A stretch of DNA of 64,000 bases from Streptomyces sp. SID13031 (GTDB lineage Bacteria > Actinomycetota > Actinomycetes > Propionibacteriales > Kribbellaceae): the NCBI RefSeq assembly GCF_010548305.1, contig NZ_JAAGLV010000006.1, positions 62,001 to 126,000 on the forward strand. Reading direction: 5' to 3'. Position numbers and translations under genes: made by a program. The notes beneath the pieces were generated by a model, which searched no databases, had not been told where the DNA came from, and saw only the letters and a list, made by a program, of their open reading frames with translations. Of the stretch, positions 19,179 to 27,266 are shown piece by piece (position 1 is the first letter of the stretch; the number at the start of each line of letters is the position of its first letter).

Positions 19179-20075
19179 TCAATCCGTAGCTCGTGCCACC
19201 GGGAAACCGGGTGGCAGATCGAACGTGCTGTCGTATTCCTCGGTGCGGGTGTCCACCCAGAGTGGCAGCCTGCCAGGCAGGCACGACGACAGATCCGGGA
19301 ACACCATCACGTAGCTGACCACTGCCAGGTTCGGGAAGAACTGGGCTCGACCGGGCACCAGCAGGTCACAACTGTCACCCGGATCGGTGTCCGGTACCGG
19401 CAGAATCGCAGGTGTCAGAGGCAGACTCGAGGTCACCGGAGCGCCCAGCCGGAAGAGCAGACGATCGCGCCACGGCACGATCCCGCGGTTGCACAGTTTC
19501 AGCTCGAGAACAAACGGTTCGCTGTGATCGACCTGAATGCGCGCCGACGAGGCCGTGGAAAGGATGCCGACAGCATCGCCTTCGACCGGACGAAAAGGAC
19601 CGCCGGTCGCTCCCAGTTCCAGGCGGCGCCGCACCAGTTGGAGAAGCTCCTCGCGCTCGCTGCCGTGCCGATCGAGTAACTGCAGGTAACCGCCGAGAGT
19701 CTGTGCAGTCGTGAGCCGCGCGGCCGCCGCGAGCAGCCGCTGCCACCACGAGTTGTCCGGGACCGGAGCGACGATTCTGCTCCACTGCTGCAGGCGGGAC
19801 GCCGGAGTGCTTGTCGGGAGCGGTGCGATCATCGGGGGTGGTACAACTCGTAGCGGCTCGACCTGTTCGGGCGGCACGCCGGCGCGGATCAGTGCGTCGG
19901 CGACCTCGTCCCACTCGACGGGCGACAGGTCGGCCAGGCCTTTCTCGAGGTTGCTGAGTCGGCGCGTGCTGAGCGAGCTCTCAGCCAGGCCGTTCTCGAC
20001 CAGGTGGTCGACGAACGCCCGCAAGGACATGGTTCCGCGCAGCGCCCTGAGGATTCCCGCGTGATCACCGGTCAT
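19179..20075 (-). CDS. HTH protein with C-terminal NBR1-Ig-like domain, short form
   Basis: 298 residues. The N-terminal ~75 residues are helical and look like a degenerate XRE-type helix-turn-helix (LSTRRLSNLEKGLADL). A helical linker follows, and the last ~120 residues form an Ig-like beta domain with CNRGIVPWRDRLLFRLG, VPDTDPGDSCDLLVP and a final immunoglobulin-like strand set. The VPWRDR and DTDPG landmarks match the NBR1-type (four-tryptophan) Ig-like fold. The start lies inside the last 11 bases of the longer homologue upstream, so the two are translationally coupled. No signal peptide, so probably cytosolic. Function unknown; a DNA-binding plus protein-binding adaptor is a reasonable guess. 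Confidence 0.72.
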   Translation of the reverse strand: MTGDHAGILRALRGTMSLRAFVDHLVENGLAESSLSTRRLSNLEKGLADLSPVEWDEVADALIRAGVPPEQVEPLRVVPPPMIAPLPTSTPASRLQQWSRIVAPVPDNSWWQRLLAAAARLTTAQTLGGYLQLLDRHGSEREELLQLVRRRLELGATGGPFRPVEGDAVGILSTASSARIQVDHSEPFVLELKLCNRGIVPWRDRLLFRLGAPVTSSLPLTPAILPVPDTDPGDSCDLLVPGRAQFFPNLAVVSYVMVFPDLSSCLPGRLPLWVDTRTEEYDSTFDLPPGFPVARATD

Positions 20076-21123
20076 GATCGGGCCAGTCCTGGTACGGGTC
20101 CGCGATGTCCGCGGGCGGCACGATCAAGGTGATGATGACGCCCAGGAGCGTCGTCGGGAAGCAATAGGTGCCGTCCGGCCAGCCCATCTTGACGCACATC
20201 CGGTAGGTCCCCGGCTCCGTCGGAGCACGCAGGACCCAGCGAACGTTGGCGAAGGACCCAGGATCGGTGTCGGCGAGAGGGACGAAAGGCGGACTGCAGA
20301 TCCCGGCGGACGAGCTGCCCACGCGGTACATCAACCGATCCCGCCAAGGCACCTGTCCGACGTTGTGGACGACGAAGCGCGCGACCAGCATGCTGCCGGG
20401 CGCCACGACTGTCCCTTCCGGCGCCTCTTCCTCCGCTTCACCGAGAAAGCCCGACTTGTCAGCGGCTGCGGGGACCCACAGGCGCGGCGCCGCCTGGTAC
20501 CGATCTCTCGCTGCAGCCAGCTCCGCTGCCTGGGTCGACAACAAGGTCCGCAGGTCTGCGGCCGGCGCTCCCAGATCGCGGATCAGACAGGCGTACTCCT
20601 CGCCCGGAACCACATCGGCCGGCAGGTCGCGGGTCCTGCGTGGCAGGTCCTGCGACTGATCCTCCCTCAGCGCCTCGCTCCAGACATACACGTCGGCCAG
20701 GAAACCATCGGCGCCGAAGGCGATGTCGTAGGCCCGCACCAGCCAGGCCGGTACCCGGCTCGCGTTCGTCCGGACCCGGTCGACCGTCACGAGCTCGGCC
20801 CACTGCGGCACCTGTTCACGCCGGGAATGCAGGCCTCGTTCCAGATGTGAGACGTACTTCGCCGAGACCAGCCGGGGAGTCGAACGTCCGCCGTCTCCGC
20901 CCGGGCGGGCCTCTGGACTAGCCCCGGGATACAGCTCCTCGATGGTCTGGTTGAGAATCTCCACCGTCCGCTCCAGGTCGCTACCGGTGGCGCCTCGCAA
21001 CTGGCGCATCGCGACGGTGAGCTCACGGCTGGCGAAGAGGTGAACCGGCGCCGGCTGCGGTGGCCGGCCGCGACGCCCGGCACTGCCCAACACGCCCCTG
21101 GCTTTGGTGAGGCTAGTGCGCAT
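20065..21123 (-). CDS. HTH protein with C-terminal NBR1-Ig-like domain, long form
   Basis: 352 residues. A basic N-terminus is followed by a helical domain resembling an XRE-type HTH (VSAKYVSHLERGLHSR, then VPAWLVRAYDIAFG) and a C-terminal NBR1-Ig-like domain with HNVGQVPWRDRLMYRVG, PLADTDPGSFANV and TYRMCVKMG. A Pro/Gly-rich insert splits the helical part. The ATG follows AGGA at seven bases. It is paralogous in architecture to the gene downstream, which overlaps it by 11 bases. The start faces the TIR gene across a very short intergenic region, suggesting coordinated control. Confidence 0.72.
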   Translation of the reverse strand: MRTSLTKARGVLGSAGRRGRPPQPAPVHLFASRELTVAMRQLRGATGSDLERTVEILNQTIEELYPGASPEARPGGDGGRSTPRLVSAKYVSHLERGLHSRREQVPQWAELVTVDRVRTNASRVPAWLVRAYDIAFGADGFLADVYVWSEALREDQSQDLPRRTRDLPADVVPGEEYACLIRDLGAPAADLRTLLSTQAAELAAARDRYQAAPRLWVPAAADKSGFLGEAEEEAPEGTVVAPGSMLVARFVVHNVGQVPWRDRLMYRVGSSSAGICSPPFVPLADTDPGSFANVRWVLRAPTEPGTYRMCVKMGWPDGTYCFPTTLLGVIITLIVPPADIADPYQDWPDHDR

Positions 21124-21149
21124 TAATGGTCCTGTTCCAAGGTTGCGTC

Positions 21150-21653
21150 ATGAACAACGCCACCTCTGCATCGATCTTCATCAACTACCGGTCCTCGGAC
21201 GAACATGTGGCTGCGGTGTTGCTGGACAACACGCTCTCGGCACGGTTCGGCGAGCAGAACGTGTTCTTGGACAGCAAGTCCATGGCGCCCGGCACCCCGT
21301 TCGACGAGGCGCTACGCACTGCTGTCCGGGACTGCGACGTCCTGCTCGTGGTCATCGGCTCACGCTGGCTCACCTCCGCCGACGAGCACGGCCGCCGGCT
21401 GATCGACCACCGCGGCGACTGGGTCCGCCTCGAGATCGTCGAGGCCGAACGGGCTGGCAAGCACGTGGTCCCGGTCCTCGTCGGCGACGTACCCCCGTTG
21501 GCAAAGGTCGCGCTGCCGGCCGCCATCCGATCACTGGCAGGCAAGCAGTTCCTCCGGCTGCGCCCTCGTGACGGGCGGGCCGACCTGGACCAGATCGTCG
21601 CCAGGACCCGGACTCTGGCTCCTCGGCTCGACGGGTTTCTGAGCCCTGCATGA
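21150..21653 (+). CDS. TIR-domain protein
   Basis: 167 residues, essentially one TIR domain: SIFINYRSSDEHVA (strand A and loop), the FGEQNVFLDSKSMAPGTPF segment, CDVLLVVIGSRWL and the VRLEIVEAER helix in which Glu95 sits at the position of the catalytic glutamate of NAD-cleaving TIRs. A C-terminal RARTRTLAPRLDGFL helix ends it. It may hydrolyse NAD+ or act as a scaffold; which cannot be told from sequence. ATG 21150 follows AAGG; an alternative ATG at 21126 is only two bases from the divergent gene's start and lacks a ribosome binding site. Divergent from the NBR1-Ig-like operon and convergent with the vWA operon. Confidence 0.85.
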   Translation: MNNATSASIFINYRSSDEHVAAVLLDNTLSARFGEQNVFLDSKSMAPGTPFDEALRTAVRDCDVLLVVIGSRWLTSADEHGRRLIDHRGDWVRLEIVEAERAGKHVVPVLVGDVPPLAKVALPAAIRSLAGKQFLRLRPRDGRADLDQIVARTRTLAPRLDGFLSPA

Positions 21654-21664
21654 CCGCCGAGGCA

Positions 21665-21693
21665 GAAGGTGGGACCCCTCCATTCCCACCTTC
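21665..21693. terminator. Bidirectional terminator between TIR gene and microprotein gene
   Basis: GAAGGTGGGA (21665-21674) pairs perfectly with TCCCACCTTC (21684-21693) around a nine-base loop; one mismatch further out the stem gains two more pairs. It lies 11 bases after the TIR stop and eight bases beyond the microprotein stop on the other strand. No T-run on either side, which is usual for actinobacterial terminators. Confidence 0.7.
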
Positions 21694-21701
21694 CGCTTCC
21701 G

Positions 21702-21839
21702 TCACTTGCCGCTGTTGTTGCCCTTGATGGCGGCCTTACCCAGTCCCCGCACCACTTTTTCCGAGGGCTTCTCCCGCGGCCGCTTCTCGATCGGGTCCGG
21801 GGCCCCCTTCCTCTCCGGGTTTCTCTCCATGTCGGTCAC
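21702..21839 (-). CDS. 45-residue basic microprotein, coupled to the membrane protein gene
   Basis: Starts at the GTG of a GTGA overlap with the stop codon of the upstream membrane-protein gene, and ends eight bases before the terminator stem. The product is rich in Lys, Arg, Glu and Pro (NPERKGAPDPIEKRPREKP) and ends VVRGLGKAAIKGNNSGK, a short amphipathic basic tail. An internal ATG three codons in is an alternative start. No homologue is known to me. The exact stop-start overlap and terminator placement support a real third gene in the vWA operon. Confidence 0.6.
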   Translation of the reverse strand: MTDMERNPERKGAPDPIEKRPREKPSEKVVRGLGKAAIKGNNSGK

Positions 21840-23395
21840 CCCCCTCCCGTACTCGGGTTCTCCGCCCGCGCTACCGCGGGCATCGAGGTCTCGTCGGTGT
21901 CAGCCGGTCCGCGATTCCGCCACTGGGCGACGCCCAGGACGACGAAGAGCAGGACCGTCGACGTGATGGTCAGCGACCCGACCTTGATCGGTCCGTGGCC
22001 GAGAGTCCCCGGTATGCCCACCACCCAGGCACCCGCGATGAGAGTGACGACCAGGTGTGGCATGACGCGCTCCACCGAGCGCCGCCAGGACTCTGACGTC
22101 TCTGCTATCGGTAGATCGCACAAAGCGATCCAGGCAACGGTGAGGGCGAGGACGCTGCCCGCTGCCGCCACGGCCAGCAATCCGAGCGCGCCCGGTCCGT
22201 CGCCGAGCAGATAGCGCAACGTGTAGATCGCACCGTAGGCGACGCCCGCGGCGGCGGCGGACAGCATCAGCACCGGGAGAACCACCACTCTGGCGGTTCG
22301 CCATCCCACGGCCCAGGCGAGCAAGGCCGCCTCCGCGAGAATTTCGGCCGTTGCCCGCACCGCGGCCGCCAGACGACGGCAGGCCACGACCACGAGTCCG
22401 CAGATCCAGTTGGCCAACCGGACAGCCAGCACCAAAGCTATGTGGGCCGCACGCAAGAGCATGTTCGCCACTCCCCGAGCGGTGGCAACGATGGCGGCCG
22501 TGGCCCGCGCAGCGAATTCGGCCAGCGCACGATCGAACGCCCCTCTCGCTGTGGATCGCGATCCGCGACGGACGGCGACCCGCCAGTTGACGAGCCACGG
22601 TTCCCGCCGGACGGGAAACAGCGGGGCCACGAACGTGTTCACCCTCGCCTGGCCACCGACTGCTCCGGCGATCGCCGCTACCAACAGCGTTGCGGCAACG
22701 CCGGTCGCCACCCCGATCGGCAGGTAGTGCCGCACCCAGTCCGGCACCGAGATGAGGCCGATCGACGGCGACGCAAGGAACCACCCGGCTGCCAGGGCCG
22801 GCACGGCGGTGAATGCGGCCACCGTCACGGCGGGCGCGGCAGCACCACCCCGCGATCTCTGCTCCCGCCAGGCGAGCGCACCGGCGTACAGCATCGCGAG
22901 CACAAGCGTGAGGACGACGGCGATCGTTCGGACCAGCGACGCAGCGGCGTGCCCGAAGTGCGGCAGGAGGCCGGCCGCAAGACCGGCCAGCAGCCAGACG
23001 AAGATCACCGTCCTCATCGTGACCGGGAACCGGTACAGCGGCCCGGCCACGATCGCCAGACCGGCCAGGACGAAGAGAATGAACAAAGGGACCGAACTCT
23101 CCACTCCGGCGGCGAGTACCACTGCTCCACAGACGGCTCCCCGCAGCAGGTTGACCGGAATCCAGCTCCCGCGCCGCTGCAGGTACCTGCTCAGCGGGAT
23201 GAGCCGATCGTGATCCCTGCAGTACAGGTCTACAGCCGAGAGGTCGTCCACCGAACAGGGTTCCTCCTGACACCCGGTGACTGCGGTCGACCGCTCCTTG
23301 CCGACTTGAAGGAGCATGCTTTCGTAGGGCTGGTAATCGGACTCGGCTTCGTCGGAGTCGTGCGCGGAGAAGCCGGTGTGAGTGCTGTGTTTCAT
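21836..23395 (-). CDS. Polytopic membrane protein of unknown function
   Basis: 519 residues. The first ~80 are soluble and acidic and hold three cysteines and a histidine in GCQEEPCSVDDL...YCRDHD, possibly a metal site. About ten hydrophobic segments follow, from NLLRGAVCGAVVLAAG to LLFVVLGVAQWRN, with a basic amphipathic region in the middle (residues about 255-330, many Arg). No transporter or enzyme family is recognised. The ATG at 23395 follows AGGAGG at seven bases; the preceding in-frame GTG codons overlap that site. It is the second gene of an operon: vWA gene, this gene (53 bases later), 45-residue microprotein. Confidence 0.75.
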   Translation of the reverse strand: MKHSTHTGFSAHDSDEAESDYQPYESMLLQVGKERSTAVTGCQEEPCSVDDLSAVDLYCRDHDRLIPLSRYLQRRGSWIPVNLLRGAVCGAVVLAAGVESSVPLFILFVLAGLAIVAGPLYRFPVTMRTVIFVWLLAGLAAGLLPHFGHAAASLVRTIAVVLTLVLAMLYAGALAWREQRSRGGAAAPAVTVAAFTAVPALAAGWFLASPSIGLISVPDWVRHYLPIGVATGVAATLLVAAIAGAVGGQARVNTFVAPLFPVRREPWLVNWRVAVRRGSRSTARGAFDRALAEFAARATAAIVATARGVANMLLRAAHIALVLAVRLANWICGLVVVACRRLAAAVRATAEILAEAALLAWAVGWRTARVVVLPVLMLSAAAAGVAYGAIYTLRYLLGDGPGALGLLAVAAAGSVLALTVAWIALCDLPIAETSESWRRSVERVMPHLVVTLIAGAWVVGIPGTLGHGPIKVGSLTITSTVLLFVVLGVAQWRNRGPADTDETSMPAVARAENPSTGGG

Positions 23396-23448
23396 CACCA
23401 CACCTCCTATCGGTGCGAGGAACGAAAACCGGACGTGGGCCGCAGAGG

Positions 23449-24093
23449 TCAGCGTTGCGCTGACGGTTGGACGCCGGATGGATCAGAGCTGGACCGCTGC
23501 TTGCTGCTGGGCCGCCGGACGAGCAGCGAGCAGCGAGGGGAGCAGGTGAAAGCGTCGATGACCCCGGCGGTCCGGCAGGCCGGCGGCGGGGATGGCGTCG
23601 CGATGCGTTGTAGCGTGGCCGCATCGGCATCGCCGACGCCGACCGTGAGCAGGTGCGGATGGGTCGGCCGCGCCGGGTCGGTGAGCGCGGCGTGCGCGGT
23701 CGGCCATGTCGCCGGGTCCGTCGGTTGCCCGTCCGAGACGAACAGGACCACCGGCCGGCGCACGGCCACTGCCCCGGCGAGGAGCTGGCCGACGTCGGCT
23801 TCGATCGTGTCCAGCAGGAACTTGAACGCGGTACGGAAGCTCGTGATCGACGTACCGCGTCTGGGAGCCGAGGGCAGCTCGAAGACCCCCAGTGGCCCGA
23901 GTGGACGGAGCACCTGGGCGGAGTCCGAGAACCCGATCAGGCCCAGTCGTACCCGGGCCGGCCCCGACCCCGCGGCGCGCCTGAGACTACCGGCGAAGCT
24001 GGCAACGATGCCGGCGACCGCCTGCTCGTGCTCGGCCATGGACAGCGACTCATCGCAAGCGACGTAGAAGGGCAGTACTGTCTCAGGTGCCAT
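23449..24093 (-). CDS. vWA-domain protein with intact MIDAS motif
   Basis: 214 residues. Von Willebrand factor A fold from about residue 5 to 170: FYVACDESLSM carries the DxSxS metal-coordinating motif, RRGTSITSF supplies the threonine position and VLFVSDGQPTD the second aspartate. Resembles TerY-like vWA proteins that assemble membrane or kinase complexes in bacteria. The last ~40 residues (CSPRCSLLVRRPSSKQR) are Ser/Pro/Arg-rich and do not look like a normal vWA end. ATG 24093 follows GAGGAG at six bases. It heads the operon with the membrane protein and the microprotein; its promoter region is shared with the divergent SARP gene. Confidence 0.8.
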   Translation of the reverse strand: MAPETVLPFYVACDESLSMAEHEQAVAGIVASFAGSLRRAAGSGPARVRLGLIGFSDSAQVLRPLGPLGVFELPSAPRRGTSITSFRTAFKFLLDTIEADVGQLLAGAVAVRRPVVLFVSDGQPTDPATWPTAHAALTDPARPTHPHLLTVGVGDADAATLQRIATPSPPPACRTAGVIDAFTCSPRCSLLVRRPSSKQRSSSDPSGVQPSAQR

Positions 24094-24156
24094 CGGATCT
24101 CCTCGTCGGATGCTCGTCTTCGCTCCGACGGTGCACCGCAAGGTTGGACCTGTTGT

Positions 24157-24196
24157 GGATCAACCAGGGATCAACAAAGGATCAACCAGGGATCCG
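24157..24196. promoter_or_regulatory. Four direct repeats at exact 11-bp period, candidate SARP operator
   Basis: GGATCAACCAG begins at 24157, 24168 (last bases AAA), 24179 and, truncated after GGATCC, 24190. Heptamer direct repeats spaced one helical turn (11 bp) apart are the known binding pattern of SARP regulators. The site lies between the divergent vWA gene (start 24093) and SARP gene (start 24291), so it could control both. Possible -10 sequences (for example GATAGG at 24223) are weak. Confidence 0.7.
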
Positions 24197-24290
24197 GACG
24201 AAACGCCGGACCCTGTTTCGCCGATAGGGCAGATGAGGGGCGCGTGGCCATCATCGGGGCGGCCGGCGCAAGGGGGAGTGGGCAGCGGTA

Positions 24291-27266
24291 ATGGAGTTTC
24301 GCTTGCTCGGGCCGTTCGAGGCCTGGCACAACGGTTCCAAGGTCGCCCTCGGCGACCCCCAACAAAGGTTTGTTCTAGTGGTGCTGCTGCTGAACGCCGG
24401 CAGACCCGTGTCCACCGAGCGGCTGGTCGAGACCGTCTGGCCCAATCAACGCCCGAAGAGTCCCCTGGTGCCCGGCTACATCAGCAAGATCCGCGCCTTG
24501 TTGCGCCGCGGGGGCGACGCGACCGTGGAGAACAGCCAGACCGGCTATGTTCTCCACCTCGCCTCGAACACGCTCGACACCGAGCGGTTCGCCGAGCTCA
24601 AGGAGGCCGCCACCGGAGCCCACTGCGCCGGAGACCTGGACCGGGCCGCCCACCTCCTGCAGGAGGCTATCGACCTGTGGCGCGGCGACTTCCTGGAGGA
24701 TCTCGACGTCGACCGGGTCGGCGGGGCGGACGTGGTACCGCCCGAGGAGTCGCTGATCGACGTCGTCGGCGACCTGGCCGAGCTGAAGCTTGCTGACGGC
24801 AACCATAGGTGGGTCCGTGACCGGGTCCGCCCGCTGCTGCGCAAACACCCTGAGAACAATCATCTGGCCGTCCTGCTGATGCGCGCACTGCTCGCCGACG
24901 GGGATCGGGTCGGCGCCATCCAGGTGTACCGCGAGGCGGTCGACGAGGTCGGCCGGTTCGGCATGAAAGCGCCACCTGAGCTCCGCGAACTGGCGCAACT
25001 GGCGCACCACCAGGGGATCAGGAACACCCTGCCGCGGCGGTCAAAGGTGTTCACCGACCGCGCCGAGCCACTGCGCGAGGTAGCCCAACTGGCCGGTCAG
25101 AGCTCCACCCGGCTCGTCTGGGTGAACGGACCGCCCGGCGTCGGGAAGACGACCTTCGCCGTCGAGGCGGCCCACCAGATGGCCACCCGCTTCACCGGCG
25201 GACTGCTGTTCGCCTCCCTGAACGGCTTCACCCTCAACGTCGAACCGGTCACGGCTGCCGATGCCCTGGCCGTTCTGCTCCGCGACCTCGGCGTACCCGA
25301 GGAGCGCATCCCGAAGGCCGTCAACGAGCGGGCTCTGCTCTACCAGGAGCGCCTCGCGGGCACCCAGACCCTGGTGGTACTGGACAACGCCGCCTCTGAC
25401 GAGCACGTCCGGCTGTTGCTGCCCGACGCCGCGGAGTGCTTCGCCATCGTGACGAGCCGCCGGGACAGTGACCTCCTCGACGGCGGAACACAGATCCGGC
25501 TGTCACCGTTCTCCGCCGATGACGGGGCCACCCAGTTCCGTACGCTGGTCGACACCCGCCGCCTCGAGAACGCGGGCGCGTCGATCGAACGGATCGTGAC
25601 CGGGTGCGGCGGACTGCCTCTGAACATCCGGCTCGCCGCGGCGCAGTTCAGCCGGCACGACAGCTGGCCGATCGCTCACCTGGCCACGCTGCTGGAGCAG
25701 AAGGTGCCCTGGCGCGCGGACGCCGACTCGGCCGACGTGTCGGCGATCCTCGTCTCCTACCGGCACCTCGACGACGACCAGCGCGCGATGTTCCGGCTCT
25801 GCGGTCTCGCTCCAGGTGCCGACCTCGACCTACGGGCCGCGGCGGCGTTGGCCGACTGCACGGTGGCACGGGCCTGCGGCTTGCTCGACGGACTGCACGC
25901 AGTCGGAATGCTGGAGGAACAGGCACCGGAACGCTACTACCTACTGGATCCGCTCAAGGAGTTCGCCCGCTCTGTGCCGGCGCAGGACGGCCAGGGCTCG
26001 GAGCTCACCGGGGTCGCGCTCGATCAGCTGCTCGACTTCTTCCTCGTCACCACGCACGCGGCGGTCGCTACCGCGTTCCCCTTCGCCAGTGATCAGCTCC
26101 CGGTCGTCGACCGCTCCAGCACGTTGGCGAGAACCTTCGCCGACCGCGAGGCCGCGCTCGGCTGGCTAGCCGCCGAGCGGGCGAACCTGGTGACGATCAT
26201 CGGCTACGCGGCCGGCCGCGATCGGCCGGACCACACCTGGCAGCTCGCCGTGCTGCTGTGGCGCTTCCTCTACACGACCGGCCGGTTGCAGGACTGGCTC
26301 GAGACGCTCACCATCGCCCGGTGCGTCACCGCGCGTCAGCCCGATTCGCCGGGCTTCGCGCAGGTCCTGTTGCGGTTGTCCGCGGCGTACTGGCAGACCG
26401 GGCAACTGCATCCGGCCCTCGAGGTCGCCGCGCAGGCGCTCCCCAAGTGGGTCGCGCTCGGGGACGTCCTGGGCCAGGCCGACACTCTGGTCGCAATCGC
26501 TGCCGTGAGCACAGACCTCGGCAATCCCGATGAGGCAATCGCCCATCTGGAAGCGGCCCTGGCCAAGTACATCCAGATCGGTGACCGGCGCGGTCAGGCG
26601 AACGCGCTCAGCATGCTCGGTCATCAGAACCATCAGCAGGGAGAGTATCTGCTGGCCGCTCAGCGGCAGCGGGCGGCCGCCGACCTGTTGGAGTCCATTG
26701 GCAACTTCCAGGGTCTCGCGCATGCGCTGGACAACCTCGGTTCCGCACAGCAGCACCTGGGCGACCTCGACGACGCGATGAGCAACCACGAGCGTGCTCA
26801 CTCACTGGCCAAGGAACACGGCGACCTCGGGGTCGCCGCCTATGCCGTCGGCAACATCGGCAACGCCCACCGGCGGCAGCGACGGCTCGACGCTGCCGTG
26901 CGGTCGCACCAGCGGGCGCTGAAGATCGCCGAACCGCTCGGTGATCCCAACCTGACCACGTTGCTGCGCCTCGATCACGGCGAGACCTGTCTGGCCAGAC
27001 GCGATTTCGCCGGCGCGACCCGATTGTTCGCGGTGGCCGCGGAGCTCGCAACCGAGACCGGCGACATCGGCAAGCTCGCGCAAGCTCACCTCGGGCTGGC
27101 CAGGACGCTGCATGAACAGGGTCGGCACGACAGCGCGATCATCGAGTGGAACCAGGCGGAGTCCGCCTTCACCCAAGCACGGCTGCGGCAACTCGATGCC
27201 GTCCAGCAGGAGCGGAAGCTCCTCCCCTGCGCGTGCGCCGGTCCTACTCCCCTGCCTGCGAGCTGA
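24291..27266 (+). CDS. SARP-family regulator with NB-ARC ATPase and TPR domains (AfsR-like)
   Basis: 991 residues. OmpR-type winged helix at 1-90 (starting MEFRLLGPFEAW), bacterial transcriptional activation domain at about 98-245 (FAELKEAA to LRELAQLA), NB-ARC domain from about 250 with Walker A GPPGVGKTT (279-287), Walker B LVVLDNAAS (near 360-366) and GLPL motif (near 440), then about seven TPR units at 687-961. Such proteins activate transcription by recruiting RNA polymerase after ligand-triggered, nucleotide-dependent oligomerisation. The target is not known; the 11-bp repeat just upstream suggests autoregulation and control of the divergent vWA operon. The 3' end overlaps the convergent XRE-TPR gene by 23 bases. 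No ribosome binding site is obvious before the ATG. Confidence 0.92.
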   Translation: MEFRLLGPFEAWHNGSKVALGDPQQRFVLVVLLLNAGRPVSTERLVETVWPNQRPKSPLVPGYISKIRALLRRGGDATVENSQTGYVLHLASNTLDTERFAELKEAATGAHCAGDLDRAAHLLQEAIDLWRGDFLEDLDVDRVGGADVVPPEESLIDVVGDLAELKLADGNHRWVRDRVRPLLRKHPENNHLAVLLMRALLADGDRVGAIQVYREAVDEVGRFGMKAPPELRELAQLAHHQGIRNTLPRRSKVFTDRAEPLREVAQLAGQSSTRLVWVNGPPGVGKTTFAVEAAHQMATRFTGGLLFASLNGFTLNVEPVTAADALAVLLRDLGVPEERIPKAVNERALLYQERLAGTQTLVVLDNAASDEHVRLLLPDAAECFAIVTSRRDSDLLDGGTQIRLSPFSADDGATQFRTLVDTRRLENAGASIERIVTGCGGLPLNIRLAAAQFSRHDSWPIAHLATLLEQKVPWRADADSADVSAILVSYRHLDDDQRAMFRLCGLAPGADLDLRAAAALADCTVARACGLLDGLHAVGMLEEQAPERYYLLDPLKEFARSVPAQDGQGSELTGVALDQLLDFFLVTTHAAVATAFPFASDQLPVVDRSSTLARTFADREAALGWLAAERANLVTIIGYAAGRDRPDHTWQLAVLLWRFLYTTGRLQDWLETLTIARCVTARQPDSPGFAQVLLRLSAAYWQTGQLHPALEVAAQALPKWVALGDVLGQADTLVAIAAVSTDLGNPDEAIAHLEAALAKYIQIGDRRGQANALSMLGHQNHQQGEYLLAAQRQRAAADLLESIGNFQGLAHALDNLGSAQQHLGDLDDAMSNHERAHSLAKEHGDLGVAAYAVGNIGNAHRRQRRLDAAVRSHQRALKIAEPLGDPNLTTLLRLDHGETCLARRDFAGATRLFAVAAELATETGDIGKLAQAHLGLARTLHEQGRHDSAIIEWNQAESAFTQARLRQLDAVQQERKLLPCACAGPTPLPAS

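Noticed and set aside
21900-23630. 576-residue minus-strand open frame in another frame of the membrane protein
   Set aside because: Arg/Gly/Ser-rich shadow of the membrane-protein gene; the membrane frame has a proper ribosome binding site and hydrophobic pattern.
24157-24196. CRISPR-like array
   Set aside because: Repeats are only 11 bases and abut without spacers; they fit SARP direct repeats instead.
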